Shown in pieces: positions 48,887-58,724 of a stretch of 64,000 bases of DNA (positions are counted from its first letter, which is position 1; every line of letters starts with the position of its first letter). Source of the DNA: Bacteroidota bacterium. Lineage in GTDB: Bacteria > Bacteroidota > Bacteroidia > UBA7662 > CANHCV01. The stretch is taken from positions 248,001 through 312,000 of the forward strand of contig CANMVY010000001.1 of assembly GCA_947501265.1 (NCBI GenBank). Direction: 5' to 3'. The translations under genes were made by a program, and so were the position numbers. The notes beneath the pieces are model-generated. The model was not told the origin of the DNA, made no database searches, and saw only the letters and a program-made list of their open reading frames with translations.

Positions 48887-51800
48887 ATGCGTTTTCTCCT
48901 CCTTTTTTCTTTCTTTCTCCTTTCCATTTTTTCCTCTGCCCAAATTTGGAAGCGGAAATCACCCGATGTGATTGGGGTGATGAATGGGCCGAACGCATGG
49001 GCCGATTCGGTTTTTAGAACCTTAACGGTGGAGCAACGTTTGGGGCAATTGTTCATGGTTGCCGCCTACTCCAATTCCAAGGAAACCACCGAAGCCCGCA
49101 TCGACTCCCTCATTAAAATCTACAACATCGGCGGGCTGATCTTCATGCAGGGAACACCCGAGAAACAAGGCACCCAAACCAATTATTACCAATCCATCGC
49201 TCCAACCCCACTCATGATTGCCATGGACGCCGAATGGGGACTTGGCATGCGCCTAACCGGCATCAAAGACTTGCCCCGCAGCATGACGTTGGGCGCCACC
49301 GGAGACGAACGATGGGCCTACGAATTAGGAAAAACCATGGGCCGCCAATGCAAACTCATGGGCGTGCACATCAATTTCGCACCGGTGATGGATATCAACA
49401 ACAATCCCGATAATCCGGTCATTAATTTCCGATCTTTTGGAGAAGACAAAGAAAATGTTACCAGAAAGGCATTAGCGGTTGCTCGTGGTTTACAAGAGGA
49501 ACGTGTCATGGCTTGTTCCAAACATTTTCCCGGACACGGAGACACCAATACCGATTCCCACGAAGATTTACCAACCATTTCAGCATCCCTTTCCCGTATA
49601 GATTCCCTGGAATTGTTTCCGTTTCGAGAAGCGGTTAAAAAAGGTATTGGGGCAACCATGGTTGCGCATTTGAACGTACCCGCATTGGGCGATTCAGCAC
49701 GAATTCCGACCACCTTATCTGCCAAAGCGATCCAAGAATTGTTGCAAGATGATCTCAAATTTAGAGGTCTTACATTTACCGATGCGTTGAACATGAGAGG
49801 AATTTCCAAATACTACGATCCAGGAGAATTGGAAGTTCGAGCATTGGAGGCCGGAAACGATGTTTTACTTTTCGCACAAGATGTTCCTTTGGCCATCGAA
49901 GAGATTAAAAAAGCCCTGCTTTCCGGACGTTTGGATGAAAAGGAAATTGACCGAAAGGTGAAGAAAATTCTTCGTTCCAAATACTGGATGGGATTATCCT
50001 CTTTCACGCCCATTGATACTACCCGATTAACCGGGCGGCTTCAGCCCGAGGAGAATTGGGAACTTTCTCGAACCATTTATGAAGAAGCCATCACCTTGGT
50101 AAAAAACGATTCGTTGTTTTTGCCCTTGGTTCCATCAGAAACGGAAGAAGTGACGTGCATTGTGGTTGGGAACAACAAAAATCAAGAAATCATTTCCGAA
50201 AACATTCGGCTTTCCGGAAGATCAACCCTTATTCATGTCGATTGGAAAGCCGACTCTTCCACCCTTCTTCACCTTTTCGATTCGGTAGCAACGCCAAAAA
50301 AGCTTCAGTTTTTCCTTCAAATTCCCACCGTTTATCCGAAGAAAAAATTCGGTATGCCGGATTCCTTTTTAGGTTGGATGGATAGCGTTGCCCAACGAAT
50401 TCCAAGTGGAGTAATGATTCTTGGCAACGCCTATGCTTGCAGGTATTTCGACTCGGTGTACCGCTCGGTAAGTGTGGTGTATGAAAATACGCCAATGGCC
50501 CAACTAACCGCCGTTCAAGCTGTTTTTGGAGCCATTCCTTTCAAAGGAGCCTTGCCTGTAACGGCCGGAAATTATTCCCACTGCTCGGGCATTTGCATGG
50601 CACCGCTCACTCTTCCTGCCGTTGGAAAACCCATCGCATGGACCAGAGAATACCAATGGCTTTCTCAAAAAATAGACTCCATTGCTCAAATTGGACTTTC
50701 ACAAAATGCCTATCCGGGCTGCCAAGTAATCGTCATTCACCGCGATCGCATCGTACATCGAAAAAATTACGGCTACCTCGATTATTCCAAATCTCAACCG
50801 GTGCAATCCCAAACGATTTACGATTTAGCATCGGTCACCAAAGTGGCATCCACCACCAATTTATTGATGATGGCCCGAGAAGATGGAAAGTTTAAACCCA
50901 CGGACACCCTTGGAAAACTAGAACCCAATTGGCAATTCACCAACAAAGCGTCCATTTCTATGGCCGAATGGATGACCCACCAAGCAGGTCTTCCGGCGTT
51001 CATTCCGTTTTACCAAAAATGGGATCTCAGAAATCCCGATCGACCCTTAGTTTCCGATACGCCTCATCCAGATTTTCGATTGGAAATCGCCAAAAATCTT
51101 TGGGGAAACAACGATTTACCAGCATTGGTATTCGATAGTGTTCTTAAAGCTCCGCTACAAGGGCGAGGCATGTACAAATACAGCGATTTGGGCTTTGGGT
51201 TTGGTCAGTATTTGTTGGAATTGTGGTACCGAAAGCCCATTAACATGCAATTCGAAGAGAAAATTGCTGCACCATTAGGATTAAACACCGCCACGTTTCT
51301 TCCCCTCAAGAAATTCCCACTAAATCAGATTGCCCCAACCGAGGACGATAAAACTTTTCGGAAGCAAGTTGTTCGCGGCTACGTGCACGACCAAACGGCA
51401 GCCATGAAAGGTGGAGTAGCCGGACATGCTGGGCTTTTCTCCAACGCCACTGATCTCAGTAAAATTGGTTATTTATGGATGCGAGACGGGGTTTATGGGG
51501 ATGAAACCCTCCTTTCCGATTGGGTGATTTCAACGTTTACTCAACCTTACAATAATAGCAATCGCAAAGAAAGCCTCCTTTCCGATCGGGTGATTTCAAC
51601 GTTTACTCAACCTTACTTTATGAGCAATCGCAGAGGTTTGTGTTTCGACAAACCCGCCGTGGGCCAAGGTGGGAGTCCATGCAGCAAGAGTACACCGGCC
51701 ACGGCCTTTGGTCATACCGGATTTACGGGAACGTGCATTTGGGTAGATCCTGAAAACGAATGGGTTTTTGTGTTTCTGTCCAACCGTGTTCATCCATTTG

Positions 51801-51922
51801 CCGAAGTGAACAAATTGGCTTCGCTTAATATTCGAACCCTTATTCAAGAAGAATTGTACCAATTTAAAACCGAAGACGGTGGCGAAAAAATGGGAAAATT
51901 ACCGAAAGAAGGTTTGGATTAA
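48887..51922 (+). CDS. Glycoside hydrolase family 3 fused to C-terminal serine hydrolase (beta-lactamase fold)
   Basis: GH3: GLIFMQGTP, KHFPGHGDTNTDSHEDLP, FTDALNMRGI; C-half YDLASVTKVASTT (SxxK), YKYSDLGFG (YxN-like); preceded by TACCTTTG at 48872-48879. Confidence 0.9.
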   Translation: MRFLLLFSFFLLSIFSSAQIWKRKSPDVIGVMNGPNAWADSVFRTLTVEQRLGQLFMVAAYSNSKETTEARIDSLIKIYNIGGLIFMQGTPEKQGTQTNYYQSIAPTPLMIAMDAEWGLGMRLTGIKDLPRSMTLGATGDERWAYELGKTMGRQCKLMGVHINFAPVMDINNNPDNPVINFRSFGEDKENVTRKALAVARGLQEERVMACSKHFPGHGDTNTDSHEDLPTISASLSRIDSLELFPFREAVKKGIGATMVAHLNVPALGDSARIPTTLSAKAIQELLQDDLKFRGLTFTDALNMRGISKYYDPGELEVRALEAGNDVLLFAQDVPLAIEEIKKALLSGRLDEKEIDRKVKKILRSKYWMGLSSFTPIDTTRLTGRLQPEENWELSRTIYEEAITLVKNDSLFLPLVPSETEEVTCIVVGNNKNQEIISENIRLSGRSTLIHVDWKADSSTLLHLFDSVATPKKLQFFLQIPTVYPKKKFGMPDSFLGWMDSVAQRIPSGVMILGNAYACRYFDSVYRSVSVVYENTPMAQLTAVQAVFGAIPFKGALPVTAGNYSHCSGICMAPLTLPAVGKPIAWTREYQWLSQKIDSIAQIGLSQNAYPGCQVIVIHRDRIVHRKNYGYLDYSKSQPVQSQTIYDLASVTKVASTTNLLMMAREDGKFKPTDTLGKLEPNWQFTNKASISMAEWMTHQAGLPAFIPFYQKWDLRNPDRPLVSDTPHPDFRLEIAKNLWGNNDLPALVFDSVLKAPLQGRGMYKYSDLGFGFGQYLLELWYRKPINMQFEEKIAAPLGLNTATFLPLKKFPLNQIAPTEDDKTFRKQVVRGYVHDQTAAMKGGVAGHAGLFSNATDLSKIGYLWMRDGVYGDETLLSDWVISTFTQPYNNSNRKESLLSDRVISTFTQPYFMSNRRGLCFDKPAVGQGGSPCSKSTPATAFGHTGFTGTCIWVDPENEWVFVFLSNRVHPFAEVNKLASLNIRTLIQEELYQFKTEDGGEKMGKLPKEGLD
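51508..51639 (+). repeat. Tandem duplication, 2 x 66 bp, in frame
   Basis: LLSDWVISTFTQPYNNSNRKES followed by LLSDRVISTFTQPYFMSNRRGL; first 43 nt of each unit differ at one base. Confidence 0.95.
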
Positions 51923-52287
51923 GATTCATCCAACTCGTCCAAATCAACCTTGAGTCGGTGGAGGAATCGGTGAAAGATGGGAGCGAAAAAAACAGCAAAG
52001 ATGGATAAAAAAGCCACGCCGCTGTACAGGGCGTAGAAGCTGGAAAACAGTTTTGCGGCGTCATTCGGCATTTTATCAACCGGTCCCATGCCGGTTAAAA
52101 TCATGCTTGCGTTCAACAGGGAATCTACCCAATTCAATTTTCCCAATTCATGGTAGCCGACCATTCCCAAACCCACAGAAAACGAAATCAATCCAAAAGA
52201 GAACAGCAAACTCCGTCTGATTTTCTTTTGAAAATCGTGAACGGGATGCAAACCTTTTTTCTTGGTCGACGGTAGAAATCGAATCAT
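51919..52287 (-). CDS. Small membrane protein, 2-TM ion-channel-like topology
   Basis: TM1 SLLFSFGLISFSVGLGMVGY, pore-loop-like WVDSLLNASMILTGMGPVDKMP, TM2 LFSSFYALYSGVAFLSIFAVFFAPIF. Confidence 0.6.
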   Translation of the reverse strand: MIRFLPSTKKKGLHPVHDFQKKIRRSLLFSFGLISFSVGLGMVGYHELGKLNWVDSLLNASMILTGMGPVDKMPNDAAKLFSSFYALYSGVAFLSIFAVFFAPIFHRFLHRLKVDLDELDES

Positions 52288-53414
52288 TCAAATATTTTCT
52301 TGAGCACCTCGATGGTGTAATCTACCTCTTCCAAGGTATTGTGTTTACCAAACGAGAATCGAACGGCTGGAGCATCCATGTCCCGGTCCATTTCGGCCAA
52401 AACGTGACTCCCTTTTGTGGCTCCACTGCTGCAGGCCGAACCTCCGGAACAACTGATTCCGTTTAAATCCAATTGAAACAACAACATGTCGGGACGATCT
52501 ACTTTTGGGAAGTTTACGTTGAGAACGGTGTACAAGCTTTTCTCCAAATCACCACTCGTGCCGTTGAAAGAAATCCCCGGAATTTCTTGGGTTAATCGTT
52601 GAATGAAATGCTGTTTTACGGCTTCAATTTTCTTGCGTTTCTCAGGCATGATCGAATAGGCCAATTCCAACGCTTTGGCCAAACCAACCATACCGTAAAC
52701 GTTTTCGGTTCCACCTCGCATGCTGCGTTCTTGTCCACCACCGGTGATGAACGGGTGCAATTTTAGTCTCTTATTGATGTACAAGAATCCCGTTCCTTTG
52801 GGTCCGTTAAATTTATGCGCAGCTGCCGTGATAAAATCAACCGGAAGCACCGACAAATCGTGCTCGAAATGTCCTATGGTTTGAACCGTATCGGAATGAA
52901 AAATCCCATCGTACTTGCGAACCAAATTCCCGATGGCCACCAAATCAATCATGGTTCCCACTTCATTGTTGGCATGCATCAAACTCACAAACGAGCGAGC
53001 GTTGTTTTGCAGTAACTCTTCTAAATCCTTCAAATCCACTTCTCCCTGCCCATTCATTTTCACGAAGGAAAGTTTGATTTTACCCTTTTCAGCCAATTCT
53101 TCCAAGGTATGAAGAACGGCATGGTGTTCAATTTTAGTGGTGATGCAATGGGTAATGCCAAGGTCTTCCACCGAATTTCGAATGGCCATGTTATCGGCCT
53201 CGGTGCCGCCCGAAGTGAAAACTATTTCTCCTGTGGTACACCGCAGCAATTGGGCTACTTTCTTGCGCGCCAACTCAATCTGCACCTTCACTTTTCGTCC
53301 ATGCTCGTGGGTGCTGGAAGGATTTCCAAAATGATCGCGAAGCATGGGCGCCATTACCTCAAAAACCTGGGGATCGAGGGGCGTAGTAGCGGCATTATCG
53401 AAATAAATACGCAT
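52284..53414 (-). CDS. Cysteine desulfurase (IscS/NifS family)
   Basis: MRIYFDNAATTPLDP, SAAAHKFNGPKGTGFLYI PLP lysine, SGGSACSSGATKGSHVL active Cys. Confidence 0.95.
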   Translation of the reverse strand: MRIYFDNAATTPLDPQVFEVMAPMLRDHFGNPSSTHEHGRKVKVQIELARKKVAQLLRCTTGEIVFTSGGTEADNMAIRNSVEDLGITHCITTKIEHHAVLHTLEELAEKGKIKLSFVKMNGQGEVDLKDLEELLQNNARSFVSLMHANNEVGTMIDLVAIGNLVRKYDGIFHSDTVQTIGHFEHDLSVLPVDFITAAAHKFNGPKGTGFLYINKRLKLHPFITGGGQERSMRGGTENVYGMVGLAKALELAYSIMPEKRKKIEAVKQHFIQRLTQEIPGISFNGTSGDLEKSLYTVLNVNFPKVDRPDMLLFQLDLNGISCSGGSACSSGATKGSHVLAEMDRDMDAPAVRFSFGKHNTLEEVDYTIEVLKKIFE

Positions 53415-54790
53415 TAGATGAAGGATTTAATTTGATGAATGATTTCTTGGGCCAATTGATCGGCACGTTCAGGGGTTTCGCTTTCGGAATAAATGCGAAT
53501 GATGGGTTCGGTGTTCGATTTGCGCAAGTGAACCCATTCGGTTGGAAAATCAATTTTCACCCCATCGATGGTGGAAATGTTTTGGTGGGAATGGTGCGCA
53601 GCCATTTTCGCTAAAATTCCATCCACATCGATTCCGGGAGTAAGTTCTATTTTATTCTTCGACATGAATTTGGCCGGATATGAAGCCCGAAGTGCTTTGC
53701 ACGACATTCCGGTTTCGGCCAAATGCGACAAAAACAGGGCGATACCCACCAGGGCGTCGCGGCCGTAGTGCAACTCGGGGTAAATGATTCCTCCGTTGCC
53801 TTCTCCACCGATGATGGCACCGATCTCTTTCATTTTTTCAACCACGTTAACTTCTCCAACTGCTGCGGCCTCGTAACGTTGGCCATGGGCTTGGGTTACA
53901 TCGCGCAAGGCACGGGTGCTGCTGAGGTTGCTCACGGTTGCACCGGGAGTGTGCTTCAGAACGTAATCGGCAACGGCAACGAGGGTGTACTCTTCACCAA
54001 ACATGCTGCCGTCTTCGTTCAAGATGGCCAAACGATCAACATCTGGATCAACCACAAATCCAACATCGGCTTTTTCGCGAGCAATCAAATCCGATAAATC
54101 GGTTAGGTGCTCGGGAAGTGGCTCGGGATTGTGCGGGAAATGTCCGTTCGGTTCGGTATACAGTTCCAATACGTTTTCAACGCCCAAGGCTTTCAATAGG
54201 CGAGGAAGTGCAATGCCGCCGGTGCTGTTCACCGCATCGATGGCTACTTTGAAATTTTTTGACCGAATAGCGGAAACATTCACCAAGGGCAAAGCCAAAA
54301 TTTGTTGAATGTGCTCATCGATGTAATCCAATTCACGGTAAGATCCCAAAAGATCTACCTCGGCAAAAGTGAAATTTCCGCTTTCTCCAAGTGCCAATAC
54401 CGCTTGACCTTCTGAGGCGGAAATGAATTCGCCTTTTTCGTTCAAAAGCTTCAGGGCATTCCATTGTTTGGGATTGTGGCTGGCCGTTAGAATGATTCCG
54501 CCATGGGCTTTCAAAGCCGGAACGGCCATTTCAACCGTTGGCGTGGTGCTCAATCCCAAATCGATGACGTGAATGCCTTGCATCCGCAAGGTATTCACCA
54601 CCAAAGCCGAAACCATGGGCCCGGAAATGCGGGCATCCCGCCCGATGACCAAAGTTGGATGCTCTTTCCCGCGGGTTAAAATGGAAGCGAAAGCCGCCGA
54701 AAACTTTACAATATCAATGGGGGTAAGGCCTTCTCCTGGAAATCCTCCCATCGTTCCTCGAATTCCAGAAATGGATTTTATAAGTGTCAA
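53414..54790 (-). CDS. glmM: Phosphoglucosamine mutase / phosphomannomutase family
   Basis: MTLIKSISGIRGTMGG, TASHNPKQWNALK phosphoserine loop, VDPDVDRLAI; TTG start. Confidence 0.88.
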   Translation of the reverse strand: MTLIKSISGIRGTMGGFPGEGLTPIDIVKFSAAFASILTRGKEHPTLVIGRDARISGPMVSALVVNTLRMQGIHVIDLGLSTTPTVEMAVPALKAHGGIILTASHNPKQWNALKLLNEKGEFISASEGQAVLALGESGNFTFAEVDLLGSYRELDYIDEHIQQILALPLVNVSAIRSKNFKVAIDAVNSTGGIALPRLLKALGVENVLELYTEPNGHFPHNPEPLPEHLTDLSDLIAREKADVGFVVDPDVDRLAILNEDGSMFGEEYTLVAVADYVLKHTPGATVSNLSSTRALRDVTQAHGQRYEAAAVGEVNVVEKMKEIGAIIGGEGNGGIIYPELHYGRDALVGIALFLSHLAETGMSCKALRASYPAKFMSKNKIELTPGIDVDGILAKMAAHHSHQNISTIDGVKIDFPTEWVHLRKSNTEPIIRIYSESETPERADQLAQEIIHQIKSFI

Positions 54791-54913
54791 AATTGCTTTC
54801 CTTTCTTATTGAAACAAACTAAAATGGTCTTCAAAGGTCGGTTTTTTCAGGGAGAAAAGCAATGAAAAAATGACAATTGGAGTAACAAAACAAATAGGTT
54901 GGTGGAATTTTGC

Positions 54914-54921
54914 TATTTTTG
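54914..54921 (+). promoter_or_regulatory. -7 box TATTTTTG, 4 nt upstream of pheS ATG (putative leaderless)
   Basis: TAnnTTTG directly before ATG 54926. Confidence 0.55.
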
Positions 54922-54925
54922 AGGC

Positions 54926-55948
54926 ATGATTCAAAAAATCAATGCTTTGTTGGCCGAAGTGGCCCAAGCGAAAGCCAAGAATGCGGAAGAAGTAGAACAA
55001 TTCCGTTTGAAGTTTTTAGGGAAAAAAGGAGCGATGAACGACTTGTTCGAGGCGTTTAAATCGGTTCCAGGCCCAGAAAAAAAGGATGTTGGACAAGCGT
55101 TGAACCAATTGAAGGTGGCTGCTGCTGCTAAATTGGAAGAATTTCAACAAGCCTTGGAAGAAACCGCGAACGATCAAGTTGCTTACGATCCATTTCTTCC
55201 ACCTGCGCCTTACCCCATTGGCTCTTTGCATCCCATTACCATCATCAAAAATCAGATTACTGATATTTTCGAGCGGATGGGATTCAACATTTCGGAAGGG
55301 CCTGAAGTGGTCGATGATTTCCACAATTTCGAAGCCCTTAATTTCGCAGCAGATCATCCAGCTCGCGACATGCAAGACACGTTTTTTGTCCAAACCAACC
55401 CCGATATTTTACTCCGCACCCATACTTCATCGGTTCAAGTAAAAGTGATGCGGGAAGGAAATTTGCCCATTCGTACCATTTCACCAGGAAGAGTGTACCG
55501 AAACGAAGCCATTTCTGCCCGTTCGCATTGTTTCTTCCACCAAATTGAAGGACTTTATATCGATGAAAAAGCGTCTTTTGCCGATTTAAAGCAAACCCTT
55601 TTCAAATTCGTTCAAGAGTTTTTTGGGGAAGGCGTGAAAATTCGTTTTCGTCCAAGCTTCTTCCCCTTCACCGAACCCTCAGCCGAAATGGACATCTACT
55701 GGGGTTTGGAAACCGAAGTGGATCATCGCATCACCAAAGGAACCGGATGGTTGGAAATTTTGGGTTGCGGCATGGTCGATCCTCAAGTTTTAGAGAACTG
55801 CGGAATTGATTCCAAACAGTACTGCGGATTTGCTTTCGGTTTAGGAATCGAGCGCATTGCCATGTTGAAGTACCAAATTGGCGATTTGCGCATGTTCAGC
55901 GAAAACGATTTGCGCTTTTTGAAACAATTTGTTGGAGAAACCGCCTAA
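54926..55948 (+). CDS. pheS: Phenylalanyl-tRNA synthetase alpha subunit
   Basis: FRLKFLGKKGAMNDLFEAFK, HPITIIKNQITDIFERMGF, LRTHTSSVQVKVM, LGCGMVDPQVLENCG, GLGIERIAML. Confidence 0.97.
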   Translation: MIQKINALLAEVAQAKAKNAEEVEQFRLKFLGKKGAMNDLFEAFKSVPGPEKKDVGQALNQLKVAAAAKLEEFQQALEETANDQVAYDPFLPPAPYPIGSLHPITIIKNQITDIFERMGFNISEGPEVVDDFHNFEALNFAADHPARDMQDTFFVQTNPDILLRTHTSSVQVKVMREGNLPIRTISPGRVYRNEAISARSHCFFHQIEGLYIDEKASFADLKQTLFKFVQEFFGEGVKIRFRPSFFPFTEPSAEMDIYWGLETEVDHRITKGTGWLEILGCGMVDPQVLENCGIDSKQYCGFAFGLGIERIAMLKYQIGDLRMFSENDLRFLKQFVGETA

Positions 55949-55954
55949 TCGATC

Positions 55955-56809
55955 ATGGCACACTCCATCGAAAAAATTGCAGTTATTGGTGCCGGCACCA
56001 TGGGCAGCGGAATTGCTCAGGTAGCCGCTGTTGCCGGATTTCAAGTTCAACTTTTTGACCTCAATCCAGAGGTTTTGAAAAAAGGAATGACTGGAATTCA
56101 GAAAAACCTTTTGAAAGCCGTAGAATTGGGGAAGTTATCGGCAGAAAATGCTGAGGCCACCCTGGCTCGCATTGCTCCAGCCGACGACCTTCGACAATTG
56201 GTTTGCGACGTGGTGATCGAGGCCATCATTGAAAAAACGGAAGCCAAGCAAAACGTTTTTCAATCCCTCGCTCAAATCAATCCCCCCACCACCATTTTTG
56301 CTTCCAACACTTCTTCCATTCCCATTACCCGAATTGCCCGTGGCATTCCTCACCCCGAACGCGTGGTTGGTATGCACTTTTTCAATCCAGCACATTTGAT
56401 GAAGTTGGTGGAGGTTATTTCCGGTGAGGCAACCTCGGCTGAAGTAGCACAAACCGTTGCCGAACTGAGCACCCAAATGGGAAAAACTCCGGTTATGGCG
56501 GCCGACGCTCCTGGATTTATTGTGAATCGCGTAGCCCGCCACTTCTACCTTGAAAGTTTAAAATGCTTGGAAGAACGCGTGGCCGATTTTGCCACCATCG
56601 ATGCATTGATGGAGAATTCCGGATTTAAAATGGGTCCTTTCAAGTTGCAGGATTTAATTGGAATGGACATTAATTTCTCGGTAACTTCGAGCATGTTCGA
56701 TAGTTTTCATGGGGAATCGCGTTTTCGCCCAAGTCGTTTGCAAGAAATGAAAGTGGAAGGTGGATTTTTAGGAAAGAAAACCGGAAAAGGCTGGTATTCT
56801 TACGAATAA
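55955..56809 (+). CDS. 3-hydroxyacyl-CoA (3-hydroxybutyryl-CoA) dehydrogenase
   Basis: IAVIGAGTMGSGIAQVAAVAGFQVQLFDLNPE, FASNTSSIPITRIA, MHFFNPAHLMKLVEVI. Confidence 0.95.
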   Translation: MAHSIEKIAVIGAGTMGSGIAQVAAVAGFQVQLFDLNPEVLKKGMTGIQKNLLKAVELGKLSAENAEATLARIAPADDLRQLVCDVVIEAIIEKTEAKQNVFQSLAQINPPTTIFASNTSSIPITRIARGIPHPERVVGMHFFNPAHLMKLVEVISGEATSAEVAQTVAELSTQMGKTPVMAADAPGFIVNRVARHFYLESLKCLEERVADFATIDALMENSGFKMGPFKLQDLIGMDINFSVTSSMFDSFHGESRFRPSRLQEMKVEGGFLGKKTGKGWYSYE

Positions 56810-56813
56810 TTCC

Positions 56814-58013
56814 ATGAATGCCCATTCTTTGTTGCGCAAATCGGTTGGAGCGAAATTCTCCAAAATCGCTGGTTTTTTAGCCGTAACGGGAGTTGGATTG
56901 GGCACCATGGTGATTCTGATTACCATGGCCATTGTTCAGGGCTACCAACAAGAGGTTCCCAAATTACTTCAAACCTTTTCGGGAGAAGCACAAATTTTAC
57001 CGGCTCGCATTAGCCAATCCACCGAAAGTGGCTCGATGGTTCTTCCCAAAGAACAACGGAAAGCCCTTCAAGCCAACGAAAACATCCAATCGTTTTTTCC
57101 GTTTGCACTCAAAGCAGGCATTACCCAAACCGAAACCGAATTTGAGGGCATCGTTCTTCAAGGGGTAGGCGAAGGTTTCCCCGCCGAAAAACTCAAAAAC
57201 GTTTTGTTGAAAGGCCGCACACCTTCGTTTCAAAATGGAAGTAAAGAATGTGCCATTCCCGAACCTCTTGCTAAAAAATTAGGACTGAAAATCGGGGCAA
57301 CACTACCGGTTATTTTTGTTCAACAACCGCCCCGAACCAGGGCTTTTACCGTGGTAGGGATTTTCAAAAATCCGATGGAACACCAAACCGGCCGGCCCGT
57401 TGTTTTGGTTCCCCTCCATCATGTTCAGGCCGTGAATGGCTGGGATTCGGCCACCGTTGGCGGATACCAACTCCATTTCAAACAAGGAACCAACATCCAA
57501 AAAGAAGTCGATCAAATCCATAACAGCCTACCGATGACGCTTGAAGCGTTTTCTTTGGGCGAATTGTTCCCTCAACTTTTTCAATGGCTTGCGCTTTTCG
57601 ACACCAATCAAAGCATCATTTTGGTGATCATGTTGGCGGTTGCGGGGTTAAACATGATGAGTGCCCTGGTGCTCTTGGTACTCGAGAAAAAGAAGGAAGT
57701 TGGATTGATGAGAGCCTTAGGTCTTCCCACCGCTGCCGTGAGCCAGTTGTTTCGGTGGTGGTCGTTGCGGTTGGTGGGACGAGGACTTCTCTTCGGGAAT
57801 CTTTTGGCTGGAAGCATTTTGTTAAGTCAGCATTATTTCCATTGGCTTTCATTGGATGAAAAATTGTATTACCTTTCGTACGCTCCGGTTGCACTGGATG
57901 GGCTTTCTTGGGCCATCACCAACCTGGGAATTGCTTTGTTTTGCTGGCTGAGCATGATGGTCCCATCTCGGGTAGTCGCAAAATTGGACATCATTGAATC
58001 ATTAAAAAATTAA
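56814..58013 (+). CDS. ABC transporter permease (LolC/E-like, FtsX fold)
   Basis: N-term TM, large periplasmic domain, three C-terminal TMs, EVGLMRALGLPTAAVSQLF. Confidence 0.88.
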   Translation: MNAHSLLRKSVGAKFSKIAGFLAVTGVGLGTMVILITMAIVQGYQQEVPKLLQTFSGEAQILPARISQSTESGSMVLPKEQRKALQANENIQSFFPFALKAGITQTETEFEGIVLQGVGEGFPAEKLKNVLLKGRTPSFQNGSKECAIPEPLAKKLGLKIGATLPVIFVQQPPRTRAFTVVGIFKNPMEHQTGRPVVLVPLHHVQAVNGWDSATVGGYQLHFKQGTNIQKEVDQIHNSLPMTLEAFSLGELFPQLFQWLALFDTNQSIILVIMLAVAGLNMMSALVLLVLEKKKEVGLMRALGLPTAAVSQLFRWWSLRLVGRGLLFGNLLAGSILLSQHYFHWLSLDEKLYYLSYAPVALDGLSWAITNLGIALFCWLSMMVPSRVVAKLDIIESLKN

Positions 58014-58016
58014 TCG

Positions 58017-58724
58017 ATGAAAAACGTTATTTCGGTTCTCGCCTTAGGGGTTTCACTGGTTTTTCTTTCTGCTTGCAATAAAGAGAAACCGCCGAAAGTG
58101 GATACGCGGGAAGTCACAGAAATCACCATGCAATCGGCCAAATGCGGCGGAAACGTTAGCAGCATTGGAAGTTCGGGAATTACCAGCCGTGGGGTGTGTT
58201 GGAATACTTCAGGAACTCCCACCACGGCCGATGCGTTCACCATCGATGGAGCCGACGTGGGCGATTATTCTTCTATGCTTACCCAACTCCAACCCAACAC
58301 CGAATATTTCGTTCGAGCTTATGCCAAAAATGTTTTTGGAATGGCGTATGGCAAAGAGAAATCCTTTAAAACCCTTCCCGGAGTGGTGGATCCAAGAGCT
58401 GCTGTAATTGGTTACTACTATGGTCAAGATACGGTTCAATATATTACACCACCACAATCAACGCCAACCACCAGTCAGATTTCATTTTCAGTCACCACCG
58501 AAGGAACGGTAAAAGACACCATTTATATCGCTTCCATTGGCCCACAAAACAGCGTTTTGATGGCGTACTGGAACGGGACCAAATGGGTTATGCCAAATCA
58601 ATTCCACAGCCAAACCGGATTCGACGGATTTTCCATCATTACTCAAGGCAATTATTTCTATGCTGGAGGATACATCGACAACGGTCCATCGCGTTTGTAT
58701 TACTCGTTTTTCGGGAATAAATAA
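58017..58724 (+). CDS. Hypothetical lipoprotein with fibronectin-type-III-like segment
   Basis: Lipobox VFLSACNKE; TSRGVCWNTSGTPT...LQPNTEYFVRAYAKNVFGMAYGKEKSFKTLPG. Confidence 0.75.
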   Translation: MKNVISVLALGVSLVFLSACNKEKPPKVDTREVTEITMQSAKCGGNVSSIGSSGITSRGVCWNTSGTPTTADAFTIDGADVGDYSSMLTQLQPNTEYFVRAYAKNVFGMAYGKEKSFKTLPGVVDPRAAVIGYYYGQDTVQYITPPQSTPTTSQISFSVTTEGTVKDTIYIASIGPQNSVLMAYWNGTKWVMPNQFHSQTGFDGFSIITQGNYFYAGGYIDNGPSRLYYSFFGNK

